Assembly: GCA_964016875.1 (NCBI GenBank)
Contig: OZ024729.1
Span: forward strand, 20,232,494-20,296,493
DNA: 64,000 bases
Source of the DNA: Fallopia convolvulus
Taxonomy: Eukaryota > Streptophyta > Magnoliopsida > Caryophyllales > Polygonaceae
Direction of reading: 5' to 3'
Below the pieces are notes generated by a model, which was not told where the DNA came from, ran no database searches, and saw only the letters and a list, made by a program, of their open reading frames with translations. The translations under genes and the position numbers were made by a program. This document shows positions 44,528-56,177 of the stretch, one piece after another. Numbering within the stretch: position 1 is the first letter of the stretch; every line of letters starts with the position of its first letter.

Positions 44528-47340
44528 CTATGCGGCTATGGCTACATTTTCTGTCTTCTTACTCGCAGATTTTCCCTTCTTCTCAACCGGAGGCGGCGCT
44601 TCAGGCTTTTCAATGCCTTGAATATCAGTTATCCTCAATCGAGTTAATTCCTGCAAATGTCCATCATCAACCAACCAATTAGTCAGAGCATATAAGCAAA
44701 CAAAGACACAAGATTTGGTTGTGAGAAAAGATTACCTGTCGGTGCCCATTGGTTCGTCTATAGTTCTTTCTCCTCTTCTTCTTGAATATAATTACCTTTG
44801 CATCCAAGGCCTAAAGGGAAGAAGGGTATTTTAGATTTGCCATGAAGAAGAATGTAAACCATGACATGAAATATTTATAGAGGATAATAATTCTGTATTC
44901 AAGCTATCAACAATTCGTAAAATAAAATCCCAGACAAATTAGGTACAGGGAAATGAACTCTTTTTTATTTGTCAGATAATTAAACCAAAGAATAATGTCT
45001 ATCATCCATCTCAATTTTTGCAACAGATAATTGAAGAATACATTATGCCAAATTATTAAAATGAAACGAACTTAATTGTTTAGATTTAAGCAACTAAGCA
45101 TATCCTACTTTCATAAGGCAGTAGTAAATCACGAGAGCACAAGTTATATGAAGATATGAGATACACAAAATCCAGAAATATGAAGGAAATTTCTTATTAT
45201 TTAGGACAAGTTATCAAATTCATCAATGTAGAATTCTGCTTGAGATAGCACCGCAATCAATTTGCCATATTTATTCATTTCATCAATTTTTTTGTGTGCA
45301 TCTCAGCACTTTAATATCACAAGAAGTGCCTTATTTTCTAATCTACACTACAGATTTTTGCAGACGCCTTGCCACACTGACATCCGAACAAGACATACAG
45401 ATCAAAAAATTTCAAGTTCTGAAAACTAATATCATTGCTAGAAGGGTGGAAGAAATCCACAATAACTACGATCCATGGATAAAAAAAAACAGTTTAGCTG
45501 AAAGTTTCAACAGTGACAATCATCACTTGAGCAGCTTAAAATCAGCTAAGCATCATGCATGGCATCACCAGAATAATGATTGTGTGTCGTCAGCTTAAAT
45601 CCAGCCAAGCTCTACTCTTTATTTCTATTATTATATAATCAGTTTCTTGCTTGCTTAGGACAAATTTTGAAGTATATGAATGACATTAAGAAACACAAAT
45701 AAATCAGGCAGTGCAAACTATAAAAATCAGAGATTAAGCAAAAATTTGTGTTGGTCTCACATGTTCTTCAACAACTGCATGTACTGCAGCATCTTCCAGT
45801 ATGGGTCTTCCAACAATGGTCTGAGTTTGTGAACCAAGCAACATGACTTTGGTCAAGATCAGCTGCAGCAAAAAAAGTCATAACATTAACAGAGACAATA
45901 TATTTGATAATAAGAGCACAAACAAATACTTGTAAGAAAAACAACAAGCACTGCTTAGCTAAAAGTAAAAAACTGTTCATATTATCATAAGCAATCAAAA
46001 ATCATGTAAGGATAAATCATTAACATGCGCAAGAAAATGATGAACTCAAGCAAGCATGACTCAGAGCATGAATATTACAGAAAAGCTCATGAAGAGTTTT
46101 CATCCTGATGCGTACAAGCACATCAAAGTTCCACGGAGAACATTTCACCCAAAATTATGCATCAAAAAGACCTGCTACTCCAAATTATGCATCAAAATGA
46201 TCAATATCAGTGTAGGCACTTTATTAGTTTCGAAGTTAAAAATAATAAATAATGGATGGAAACTGGAAGACAAATCCTTAAAATCAGATCCACAAAGTCA
46301 ATATTTAGATTACAAATCTCTTCGCATGATAGAAGGTTGAGACTTCCTTGCCACATTGTTACAGCATGTGGTTCTAGCTAAAAGATCGTTCCAATCTTTA
46401 TGGATAATATGCAAAGGAGAACACTATCCAGCAATCACTGTCCTCACCAGGGAAGCAGATTGAAATGCACTCTTATCTCAAAAGCTACCATCACTAAAGT
46501 AAGTAGTAATGCACACAGACTTTCTAGCTCCTAACAACGAGCTCCCAATAATTGCTTAAAATGACACAACTTTTCAACAAACTAGCCAGGAACCAAGATT
46601 TGTCTGCACAAATCTATAAAGACATCTAGCAAATTAAATGAAGTGCACTCGAAAATTAACACGCACAGAAAAGAAACGAATAGAGAAAACTTACCTTATC
46701 ATTGACGTCACAGTGCTTCAGCCTCTCCACGTATATGTAATCTCCATTGCTCACTTTGAACTGATGAGAACCAATCTAAAAAATAGATGAAGAATTACAA
46801 ACAAAAGTTACAACCACGCTTCCAAACCAAATCAAATTGGATAGCAATATCTTCGTCTCCAACGATCAGTAGAGCTAGCCACCAAACCTGAACGACCGCG
46901 AATACAGGTTCGTAAGGCTTAAAGACTCGTTCAGAGCGCTCCAGAGGGCCGGTCACCTTATAACCAATGTCAGCAGCTTCCTGAATCTTCTCCTCCACTG
47001 AATATGCTCTCTCAACAGCAGAGCTCGACACGCTCCCGCTTCCTTCCTCGTCATCCGATTCCATTTCGTCCTCTTCGTCTTCATCATCTTCCTCGCTCTC
47101 GGTGCCTCCATCGCCTTCGTCCTCAATAGGTGGGTTTCTAGGGTCACTGGTTCGAGACGAAAAGCCGCGAGCGCACAGAAATGCGGGATTGAGTCTGGTA
47201 GCGGGATCAAGAGATAGGCGTTGAAGAAAGAGACGGTGGAAGCTTGTGAGTTCCTTGAGAGGTCGAAGGGAGTGTGAATTGGAAGAGAGTAGCGCAGTGC
47301 CATGGCGAGCTAGGGCGCTCAGACATCTTCTCGTCGCCAT
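44528..47340 (-). CDS. NFD1: Mitochondrial ribosomal protein L21 (NUCLEAR FUSION DEFECTIVE 1-like)
   Basis: Five exons on the minus strand: 47340-46888, 46775-46695, 45862-45761, 44810-44736, 44650-44528; 834 nt, 277 aa. All introns are GT/AG and every exon ends on a codon boundary. Residues 1-60 form an Arg/Ser-rich mitochondrial transit peptide (MATRRCLSALARHGTALLSS). Residues 70-105 are an acidic Glu/Asp linker. The L21 domain runs from about residue 140: PYEPVFAVVQIGSHQFKVSN, GDYIYVERLKHCDVNDK, LLGSQTQTIVGRPILEDAAV, then the basic rRNA-binding segment IIFKKKRRKNYRRTNGHRQ and the C-terminal LTRLRITDIQG. The tail is Pro/Lys-rich. Length agrees with the Arabidopsis protein (270 aa). It functions in the large subunit of the mitochondrial ribosome; in Arabidopsis its loss blocks polar nuclear fusion. 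It is convergent with NFD6. No defect seen. Confidence 0.95.
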
Positions 47341-48082
47341 TGTTGCTGCAATTCGACCTCAGTGTTGAGCGAGGAGACGGGATTTTAGGGTTTAGGCCAT
47401 TGGAGAATTGGGCCTGACGGAGTCCGAACTCGGAAGGTTGCCTGCCACTATTTGGCCCAAGCCCAGTGGGGTGAGAAATGAAAATGGTCTATTTTGCCGA
47501 ATAAATAAACCAAACTAGCAAGTCCGATAGTGTCATGCACGATGAGAATTTGAAGAAAAAAAATTATGTAGGAAGCATACTTGTCAATTGAATTTTACAT
47601 AAACTTATTTAATAAAATAAAATATTTTCCTCAACAAAACTTTCAAAGGGAGAATTATTATAATACGTAGGGAATGTAAAAAAATATTTCTTTATTTATA
47701 ATAGGATATGTGATTTAATTTTTGAATGAGATAATATTATATAATATTATGAGATAAGAACGCACATATAATGTTTGAAAAAAGATAAAAATCATACTAT
47801 AATTTAAGGATACAATTATATATTAATAACAATTAGAAATAATATTATATTATATATATTATTATTTAATTATTGAAAAGATGATGATGTACAATTATAT
47901 AATATTTAAATTTTGTCCAAAAAAAATATTAGATCATTATATATTAGAGATATTATGTATGGATAGTTTCATATTTGCCATTGAAAAAAATAACGATACA
48001 TATTAAAGATGATGATGTACAATTATATAATATTTAAATTGTCCACAAAAGAAAGTAGTAGATCATTGTATATTAATAGCAA
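47341..48082. other. AT-rich upstream region of NFD1
   Basis: The first about 100 bp should hold the NFD1 5' UTR and promoter. Further out, a phrase starting AAGATGATGATGTACAATTA occurs twice (about 47879 and 48007), a diverged direct repeat of about 75 bp with a 128-bp offset. No gene. Confidence 0.5.
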
Positions 48083-48092
48083 TAATAATATA

Positions 48093-48342
48093 GAGTTTGG
48101 TTCAAATGAAACAAAGTCTTATCCTAAAACGTGAAACGAATGCAATTTTCCTAGTTCATATGGCACTTTTCATACAAAAGTGCAATACGAAAAAGTGCAC
48201 TACAAAAAGTACGAAAAGTGCACTGAAAAGTACGAAAAGTGCAAATTCGAAAAAGTGCACTGCGAAATAGAAAAAGTGCACTACGAACTAGGAAAAGTGC
48301 ATTCGTTTCAAGATAAGAGTTCGTTTCATTTGAACCAAACTC
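48093..48342. mobile_element. Mutator-type MITE with long inverted repeats and 10-bp target-site duplication
   Basis: A 250-bp element. The first 20 bp, GAGTTTGGTTCAAATGAAAC, are exactly inverted at the right end, and the inverted repeats continue with few changes for about 60 bp. It is flanked by a perfect 10-bp direct repeat TAATAATATA (48083-48092 and 48343-48352). Long TIRs with a 9-11 bp duplication indicate Mutator. The centre consists of repeated GAAAAAGTGCAC-type units (about six). No coding capacity. Confidence 0.82.
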
Positions 48343-48352
48343 TAATAATATA

Positions 48353-50792
48353 ATATTATATTATATTTTTAAGGATTGTAAATACTAAAAAGAAGAAAGG
48401 GTAAAGAAGTAAATTTAAAAATCAAAATGCTTATGTGGCATAGTTAGATGGTAAACTATATTTTTTTTTTATAACCAACCAAATTCTAGATTGGGGATCA
48501 AATGAGAATTATTCTTATCATGTAAAATGAGAACAAGTCTCATTTGTTGATTTTGTGAGATTAAGGGTCTAGATGGGTTTCTATCAACACTCACACTAAA
48601 TTGTTTTTTAAAGCTGAAAGGATACTTTTGTCATTTTACTATTCTTTTAATTTTAATTTTACCTTTCAGCCCTAAATTGCTCCTCCCTCTCTACGTTATG
48701 AATGGCGACTGTGAACGACGACTTCATGCGATCCCTCTTTCGGTCCCTCGTTCAATCTCGATCTCCCCTTCGTTCGATCCATACTCCTACTCCAAATTGA
48801 AGGCACAACGAATTTTGGTAAGTGGTTATGAAGAATACTTAAGAAGAGTTTAGTTTGGTGGATGATTTGTTGCTCTCAAATAATTCCTAAATTTGTTGTT
48901 GTTTATGGTTCTTTGTTGCTTGAGATCATGGATAAATGTGTTATACTCTTGGTTTTGGGATTGGAAACAAAATTTTATATAAACTAGAATTTAAATTTGT
49001 ATGCTTATTTGATTGCCCACAAAGTGTTTGATAAAATGTCTCAATGAGCATGTTTTGCTAAAATGACTTTGAATATTGTTGTTACTGTTCTAATTAGTGA
49101 ATATGAAGATAATGTGGGCAAATTGCAAGACCTTTTCATGTATTGAGGATGTTTTAGTGTTCAAATTCCCCCATGTGAATAAAATGAATGCTTGCATACT
49201 ATTTTAATCTCAGATTGCCAAGTTCTTAGTATGCTTTGCTGGATATGATGTTTTCGTGTATATGTCTATGCATAGTTATCCACATTGACTAGTTGAAGAT
49301 TGTTTTGAATCAACAATTAGTACCCTTGTGACCTTTGCTAGATTGTTTCACTTACAATACGTATTGTTATTTTATATGAACCGCATTGTTATTTTAAGTG
49401 AACCTTCCTGTTTAATATTATGCACCACAATGAGAATATTTGTGAACCAAATGAAAAACGGTGTTTTGCAAATTTTTACTAGATCACTTCTCCCCCCCCC
49501 CCCCCCCTTGTTGTAGGTTGTTCATCAAGCTCCGGTCATCCTAACTTGTCTCATTTGGATAATGATGCTAGTATTGATGGGGTTCAATTGAAGGGTCTTG
49601 ATAATGATGTTAGTGTTGATTGAGCTAATAGGCTACTAAATGAAATAAATTATATAGACACTTATTAAGAACCTAAGCATACCAAAATAATAAACTAATA
49701 GAATAATTATCATGAACCTCATTTCCAAAAAACTAGCTTCTAAGGCAAAACCAAAATTTGACATACTATGAACCATACTGTAGAATAACATGAACCTATG
49801 ATATAAAATGTGCGCATGAACCGAACTTTGAATTACTTCAAACCTTTTTAATACATTAGCATGCATTGAATATATACCACACAACAATATTAACATATGC
49901 TTAAACAAGCATAGAACAAGTATTTGAATTGCAAGGAACCTATGCTTTTAAATATAAAAATACAAACTGAACTAGTACACTTAATAACGCATGAACCAAA
50001 CTTTGACATATTATGAACCATATTGCAGAATAGCATGAACCTATGATTTAAAGTGCATGAACCGGATAGATCTTGAATAGTAGCAATAGTTCAATGGATT
50101 AGAATCATTTAATATGGTCTAGTACTTGAAAATCTGCCACTCCAGTCCAATCACTCGTTCTTACCACACAAGAACAAGATGCGAGTACACTATAACTACT
50201 TTTTTTTGGTTGAAAGTACACTATAGCTACTATTCACAATATCTATGGTTTTTGGATTGATCTTTTCACTTGCTTAATAGCAATGGTGAAAACCAATGCC
50301 ATTCATCAAATGCAAAATTGCAAGAAATAGTTTAGAAATGTTCAAGATTCATCGTTTATTTAGCTTCATCAAGATCTGAAGTGTAGAAAGAACCTGTACA
50401 GTTACACACTACAAACAGGCATCTTCGCTTATTAATAATGACAATGGGTTTGTTTGGTGAAATAGTTGTCGCCTCAAACTGATCCAATCATTCGCCTCTT
50501 TATCTCACTAAATCAACTTGTTCCAATTTCGAAATGAATTCTCCATTCAAGCAAAATCAAATAGAAACTTTCAATTTTGAATTGTAGCAAATGAAAATAC
50601 CTTTGCTCAAAACAATAAAGCTACAATTGAAAACCTAAACCCTAGAAAAGTAAAAATTGGTTCATACCTTCATCAATTGCAATCACCATTGTTGATTTGA
50701 AGCATTAATCGATCGAAATCGAGCGAGAGTAGACATGAAAGGGGACGAAATCGTTCAAGCGAGCGTCGTTGGTGTTCATCGGTCGTCGTTCA

Positions 50793-50848
<56 letters not shown>

Positions 50849-51250
50849 GGCGTGAGATCTATTTTACATCAGGACACATTAATATCAACATCATTATGCT
50901 CTTTTAACCAAATAACAAGGTGCAAGTCTAATAATACCTTATTATACACTATCATGAACCGTATTAAGCAATAGCATGAACCTTATTAAACAATAGCGTG
51001 AACCTAGGCCTTTAAATAATACCTTCTATGACTAAACACAAGTTAAAAGCTGAAATAAGCTGATCTGGCACAAAATTTGACAGCAAGAACTCCACACTTG
51101 ATAGAACTTATAGAGAAATTGACTAAACACAAGTCAAGCAACATTGTTCTAGCAAGGAACTCATGAAAGCTATAAAAAAACAAGCAAATTTCATGCTGAA
51201 AAACAAAAAAAACAGCAATAAAAACAAATACAGCACTCAAAGAACATTTC
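48353..51250. other. Noncoding region with TGAACC repeats, poly-C and GT/GA microsatellites
   Basis: No gene recognised. At 48680-48830 there is a GC-richer stretch with ATG (48703) and a donor-like GGTAAGT, possibly an untranslated exon or a transposon terminus. TGAACC occurs about 14 times between 49370 and 51005, within partly duplicated blocks (49750-49830 resembles 49995-50065). A run of 16 C lies at 49492-49507. A (GT)n(GA)n microsatellite lies at about 50793-50845. GAGCTAATAGGCT at 49622-49634 matches the start of the tRNA-like family. Confidence 0.5.
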
Positions 51251-51720
51251 CTGAACATACTTCCATTGGCACAACAAGAAATCATAGCCCCATTAGCAGC
51301 ACAGCAAGAAATCAACGTGCTGCTAATGGGGTTGCCAACGTGCTGCTAAGCGGTATTAACCAATTGGCAGCCCCATTAGCAGCACGTTGAACATACTTCC
51401 ATTGGCACATCAAGAAATCATAGCCCATCTCCCAGTGCTCCCAGTGCAATTTGAGGCAGGTTTCCATGTTGCAGCTTCTTGATCAAACCCTGCCAATCAA
51501 ATTCAACCTCAATCTTCTGAAAGCCCATCTCCCTTGCTTTAATCAATCCACATCTAATCGCTTCTGCCTCAGCCACTTCAATTTCTGATCCCGTTTGAAT
51601 CCGTTTAGCTCCATAGCAAAGAACATTTCCTGCACAATCTCTTGCAATGATACCAATACAACACTCATCTCCCCTCACCGACGCATCACAATTCAATTTT
51701 AATGGTAAACTATATTGAGT
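51251..51720 (-). pseudogene. LINE RNase H fragment
   Basis: Minus-strand translation from 51720 gives LKLNCDASVRGDECCIGIIA, then EVAEAEAIRCGLIKAREMGF, QKIEVEFDWQGLIKKLQ and, after a break, YVQRAANGAANWLIP. These are the successive Asp, Glu, Asp and HxxRxANxxAxxL-type motifs of the RNase H domain of plant LINEs. The upstream polyprotein is absent. The 3' end is scrambled: TGAACATACTTCCATTGGCA recurs at 51251 and 51388, and the CCCCATTAGCAGCAC phrase appears in both orientations between them. Confidence 0.72.
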
Positions 51721-53800
51721 AAAAGGGGAGAGTACAAAAGACCAAAATATAAAAAGAAAGTACATTGTACACCCTCTTTTTTGAGAAGCAAGAAAGGACA
51801 AATTCAAAACTGTAACATAATGCCATGAGCAATGGGGGTAATTTATGGGTACATAGGAGGGTACAAAATATTTTTTTTGTAAAGAAAAAGGGTAATTTAC
51901 TAATTTGGTTGTACCCCATGCATGGTAGATATATAACTACCTCTCATGTACCCTCTTTTTTGGCTTTTCCTTGCCACATGGCATCTTTTTATTAGTCTTG
52001 ATTTTTTTTTTAGTTTTGTGAATGTCTTTAAGCTTATAAAATTAACTATGGGTATTTTTAACATCTCTTTTAATCAAAATTTTAATCATAGAATATATTA
52101 TTTTATTTGAAGAATTAATAAAAGATAATATTATCTATCCAACGACACCCATATTGCATATGTATAGCATATTAAAAAAAATTATATCATAAGTGTAATA
52201 GTAATGCTAATTCTATTAATTATTTTTAGATTTAATTTATAAATAATTTATGATATTTTATAACATGTGAGTATATTTATATATAAAATTTGAAGAGAGA
52301 AAAAATATAAAATAAGATATTATGTACCCTTATGTACTCATGAAGAGTACACTAGTGTAAAAGGATGAAATATTAGGGTACCTAGGGAGTAGTAAAGAAG
52401 TATGAAAAGTATATTATTTTAGGGGCGCGCTCCGGTACAATACAAATTAAGGTGCAATGTGTGGTTAAAGGGGAGACGTTGGATCTCAATCAATCAACGG
52501 TGATTAATTAGGCAACATAATAAGAAAAATGAGGAATGGGGGATTGAATTACTTCTCACTAATTTAAATATGGGGGTTTGATTTTAAATTTGGAAGTTGC
52601 TAAAATTAAGGGATTGTGAAATTAAAAAAAAAATCCCACGTTTTTTTGTATATATGGCAGTTGCATGATTTTAGGGATTGATAAGAGTGAGAATATTTAT
52701 AGAAAAATTAAATAATCGAATTTACAAATACAAAACCTCTGCAGAATCATTGAATATCTATTAGTCGACATTTGAAAAACTCAATATGATTGTTTGAATA
52801 ATTATGGAATCGTATAATATTTATAGCCGATGTTTGAATAACTCGGTTTGATTGTTTGAATAATTATAGAATCATAAAATATTTATATTCGAGGTTTGAA
52901 TAACTCAATATGATTGTTTGAATAACTCAATATGATTGTTTGAATAACTCTGTTTAACACATGTGATTACACAAAACTTATTTGATACAATTACATTTCA
53001 TATATGGATACAATAATATCAATATGAATAACTAAATGAAAGTAGTTGAAAAACAACATTGTTCATCCTGAATAATTAAACTTATTCAATGGTTTTCACT
53101 AGTATTATTAGAATTTATTGGCATAAATAATGTATACTATTGAATAACAAAAAAAAAATTGCTCATGGCCTAATGCAAAAAAAAAATTGATCTCGCTTGC
53201 TTTTAAACAAAATTAAAGGTATTATTATTGTTTTCTTTTCGGTAATGTGATTATTCATTATAAGGAGTTTAAGCGAAGTCTAAATTCAACTGAAGGGTTG
53301 AAATATTGATAAAATAGGTACCAAATATAAGACATGCTGAAGCTATAAAAATTTAGAAAACATTTGGTAGGAAGTACTCTTTTTAAAACTTTATTAGACA
53401 TCTAATCCCCAAAAAGAATTATTAGGTACCACATACTTATCGTTCCTACTCAAGGCAACAAGCCAACAACAAGTATACACTAGCATCATTGTGTGCTTGT
53501 TTTCACATAACGAAATCCAATAAATCGAAGAAATAAAACTCGATTCAACTGCAATAAGGTAGAGCTTAAGATAATAATGAGGTTTGCCCACATGGGTTGA
53601 CCAAAATGATTCCAACTAGTCCAACATACATGTACTTCCAAAGCACAATGTCAGCATCTACTTTGGTAAGTAGGTGACTGACTTATTTTTAGTTCGGTTG
53701 GATCTGTGAGGGAAAATTAAAAAAAAAAAACTTTCAAAGCACAAACAACACAACCTTCATTTGAGGCAGACATATTTTCGAATTCAAGTTAAGACCCGAA
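51721..53800. other. AT-rich intergenic DNA with a tandem repeat
   Basis: No gene recognised. At about 52770-52950 a TTTGAATAACTC...ATGATTGTTTGAATAA unit of roughly 75 bp is repeated two to three times. A GC palindrome-like GGGGCGCGCTCCGG near 52421 may mark a transposon end, but no partner was found. The 3' UTR of the carboxylesterase should lie within the last 100-200 bp. Confidence 0.5.
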
Positions 53801-55074
53801 TTAGGCTCCATTGAGAAAAGAAGCAACCCTCTTCAACAAAGGCAAGGCCTTGTCAGAATCCGGGTTAAACAAATGAAACGCATGTCCTTCTCCCTCCGTC
53901 TCCACAATCTCCACGTCACCACTCCACCCACTCTTCTTCAACGCCTCACAATAACTCACCCCACGCCCCTTCAAATAGTCATCGCCCGCCACACATATCA
54001 ACACCCTCCCCACCGGGAGACTCTCCATTCGGGTCGGGTCGGCAGCCGGGTTCAGCCTCGGGTCATGGATACCCGCACTGTCCGAGCAGAAGCACTCCCA
54101 TATTTGATCGGGCTCCTCGTTGCCGAAGAACGGATGGACGAGAGCCGCACCACGGATCTTTAGCGGACCCGGGTCCGACCCGATTCGGACCAGCATGTTG
54201 TGGGTGATGTTTGCTCCCGCGCTGTCCCCGGCTATGAACACCCGGCTGAAATCGGCGTGGTCGTTTAACCACGACTCGGTTCCATTTCCGTTATGGTGGC
54301 CTGCCACCCACTGGATTACCGCCCATGAGTCCTCGTAGCACGCAGGGATCGGATTCTCCGGTGCTAATCTGCAATCACCATTGTTATTGTTACTTTATAG
54401 AACTAAAAAAAAATAAAAAATCATTCTTTCAGATTTGATGCTAACTAGTTGAATCCCGGTTTCATCAACCCTCAGATTCACTTATATAGTTTCATAGAAG
54501 GGCAATTGAATGCTCAAATTGAGACGATTTTGGTTGGCGAGTTTGTTAGGGCTCTATTGTCTACACTGATTTGGGTTTTGGCTGAGCGAGCAAGTTAGGG
54601 ATTTTATTTTCTAAACTGAAAAGAAAATTCCACAGATATACTCGTTTCCTCGTTCAATTACAAAATTCGACGAGAAGAGAGAGCTGAGGCGGAATCAGAC
54701 CTGTAATCGATGGAGACAGCGATGGCGTTAGCCTCAGATACAAGAGAGTTGAGGTAGCTATGGAAAGTTGAGGAAGAGGCCGATTCCAAGCAGAAAGCAC
54801 CGCCATGTACGTAAATCAAAAGCGGCAGCTTCCGTTGCTTCAGTGAGCTTCTTCTAGCTTCTGCGGGGACGAAGATCCGAACGGAGACGCCCGTCTCAGG
54901 CGAAACGACGACGTCTTTGGAGAGGACGGCTGCGTTTTGATCCGGATCTGGTGAGGGCGGGACGATTCGGACTTGGCGGAGCCTCTCCACCCGACCCGAT
55001 TTGTAGATCCGGATCCGTGGGGAGAAGTCGTGGATCACCACTTGGTCTTCATCTTTTGCGTTCAAAGCGTCCAT
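53801..55074 (-). CDS. Carboxylesterase (CXE / 2-hydroxyisoflavanone dehydratase-like), alpha/beta-hydrolase
   Basis: Two exons on the minus strand: 55074-54701 and 54368-53801; 942 nt, 313 aa, joined in phase through an AG|A Arg codon (GIDYR-LAPE junction). The fold is the plant CXE family: the oxyanion HGG motif at residues 90-92 (LLIYVHGGAFCLESAS), SIDYRLAPENPIPACYEDSW, the nucleophile Ser174 in IAGDSAGANITHNM, the probable acid Asp255 (VAGDDYLKGRG) and His287 (GEGHAFHLF). All triad residues and the usual length of about 310-330 aa are present, so it looks functional. Members hydrolyse esters or act as dehydratases, and gibberellin receptors are relatives; HGG, GDSAG and an intact His argue for an enzyme. 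Substrate cannot be predicted. It probably acts in the cytosol, since no signal peptide is seen. A 6.1-kb Mutator-like element begins about 240 bp upstream of its ATG. Confidence 0.93.
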
Positions 55075-55440
55075 TTCTTGCTGGTGTTGGGATTGAGTAG
55101 GGATCGATGTTGCACTTTAGGCTCTGTGTGGAGATGAAATGGAACTTCTTATGCTTGCTTGTTTTTGGGGCAAAAAAAATCAGCTCCACCTATGAATATT
55201 ATGAGACATTTTTTTGTCTTTATGAACATTATGAGACTTATGCTAGCTGATTTTTAGACCATTACATTTATTGTCCTTTTTCCTTCCCTCATGTGCAACC
55301 TCTTTTCTTGACAAATGAATTGCGCCCCGGTCAGACTTTAAGGGCGCCATGACTTTTAAAGCGGCGGACCCTACCGAAGGCCTCTCGAACGGTAGGTAAT
55401 ACCACTTATGTATATATTTTATTTAAATACGATCAAAGGT

Positions 55441-55464
55441 GCAGATTCCCGCGTGGGAATCTGC
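55441..55464. repeat. Perfect hairpin in the MULE left end
   Basis: GCAGATTCCC, GCGT, GGGAATCTGC: a 10-bp perfect stem with a 4-nt loop, between the left TIR and the PMD start. A related phrase, GCAGAATCCC, follows at about 55476. Confidence 0.9.
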
Positions 55465-55744
55465 AAAATGCAGAATCCCAGTTTGACCAAGCGCGGAGCG
55501 GAGATAGCGAGGACGAGGGAGGGCACACTTTAATACTCGTTGCTCCTTTCCCCGGTTCAATTCACCACTCCAACCCCTCCTCACTCCCTCTTCAACATTC
55601 TACCAGCCCTCATTCTCCATTTTCGCCCAAATCTTTTTCAAGGTGGTCCCAAATCCGATTCAAAGTGGTCCAAAATCCGTTAATTCGATTCAAGTGGTCC
55701 CAAATCATACACTAATCCGGTGAATTAAACCTCTATTCAAGATA

Positions 55745-56146
55745 ATGAGAAGTTTTTGGGTATCGGTATGTATGATTTTTTTTATTTTAAATTATTAAGG
55801 TTAAAACTAACGTAATTTTTTTATTAGAGTTTGTTTCGCTCGAAATCATCTTCAAGCTCCCAACGTAGACGACAGAATGAATCTCGACCAAATATTAACT
55901 TGAATGAGAGCGAGGCAAACCCGAGATTTCGAGAGGAGGTTCAAGTCCCACTTCCGGAAGCGAGGACGAGCCAACCCGTCACCCCCGTCGCCCCCGTGGA
56001 CGGTTTTGGTACGCAAAATATTAAATTTATTTTTAATTTATGGATTAATTATTAGTTTTATGTATTAAGTAGTTTATAGGTTAATTACCGAGAGTTTGAT
56101 CGATTAAGTAGTTTACATGATAGTAAATTTATATGTTAATTTATGT

Positions 56147-56177
<31 letters not shown>

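Noticed and set aside
50793..50845. Regulatory GAGA element
   Set aside because: Plain GT/GA microsatellite with no gene recognised next to it.
54120..54338. Plus-strand open frames over the carboxylesterase exons
   Set aside because: Antisense shadows of a GC-rich conserved coding exon.
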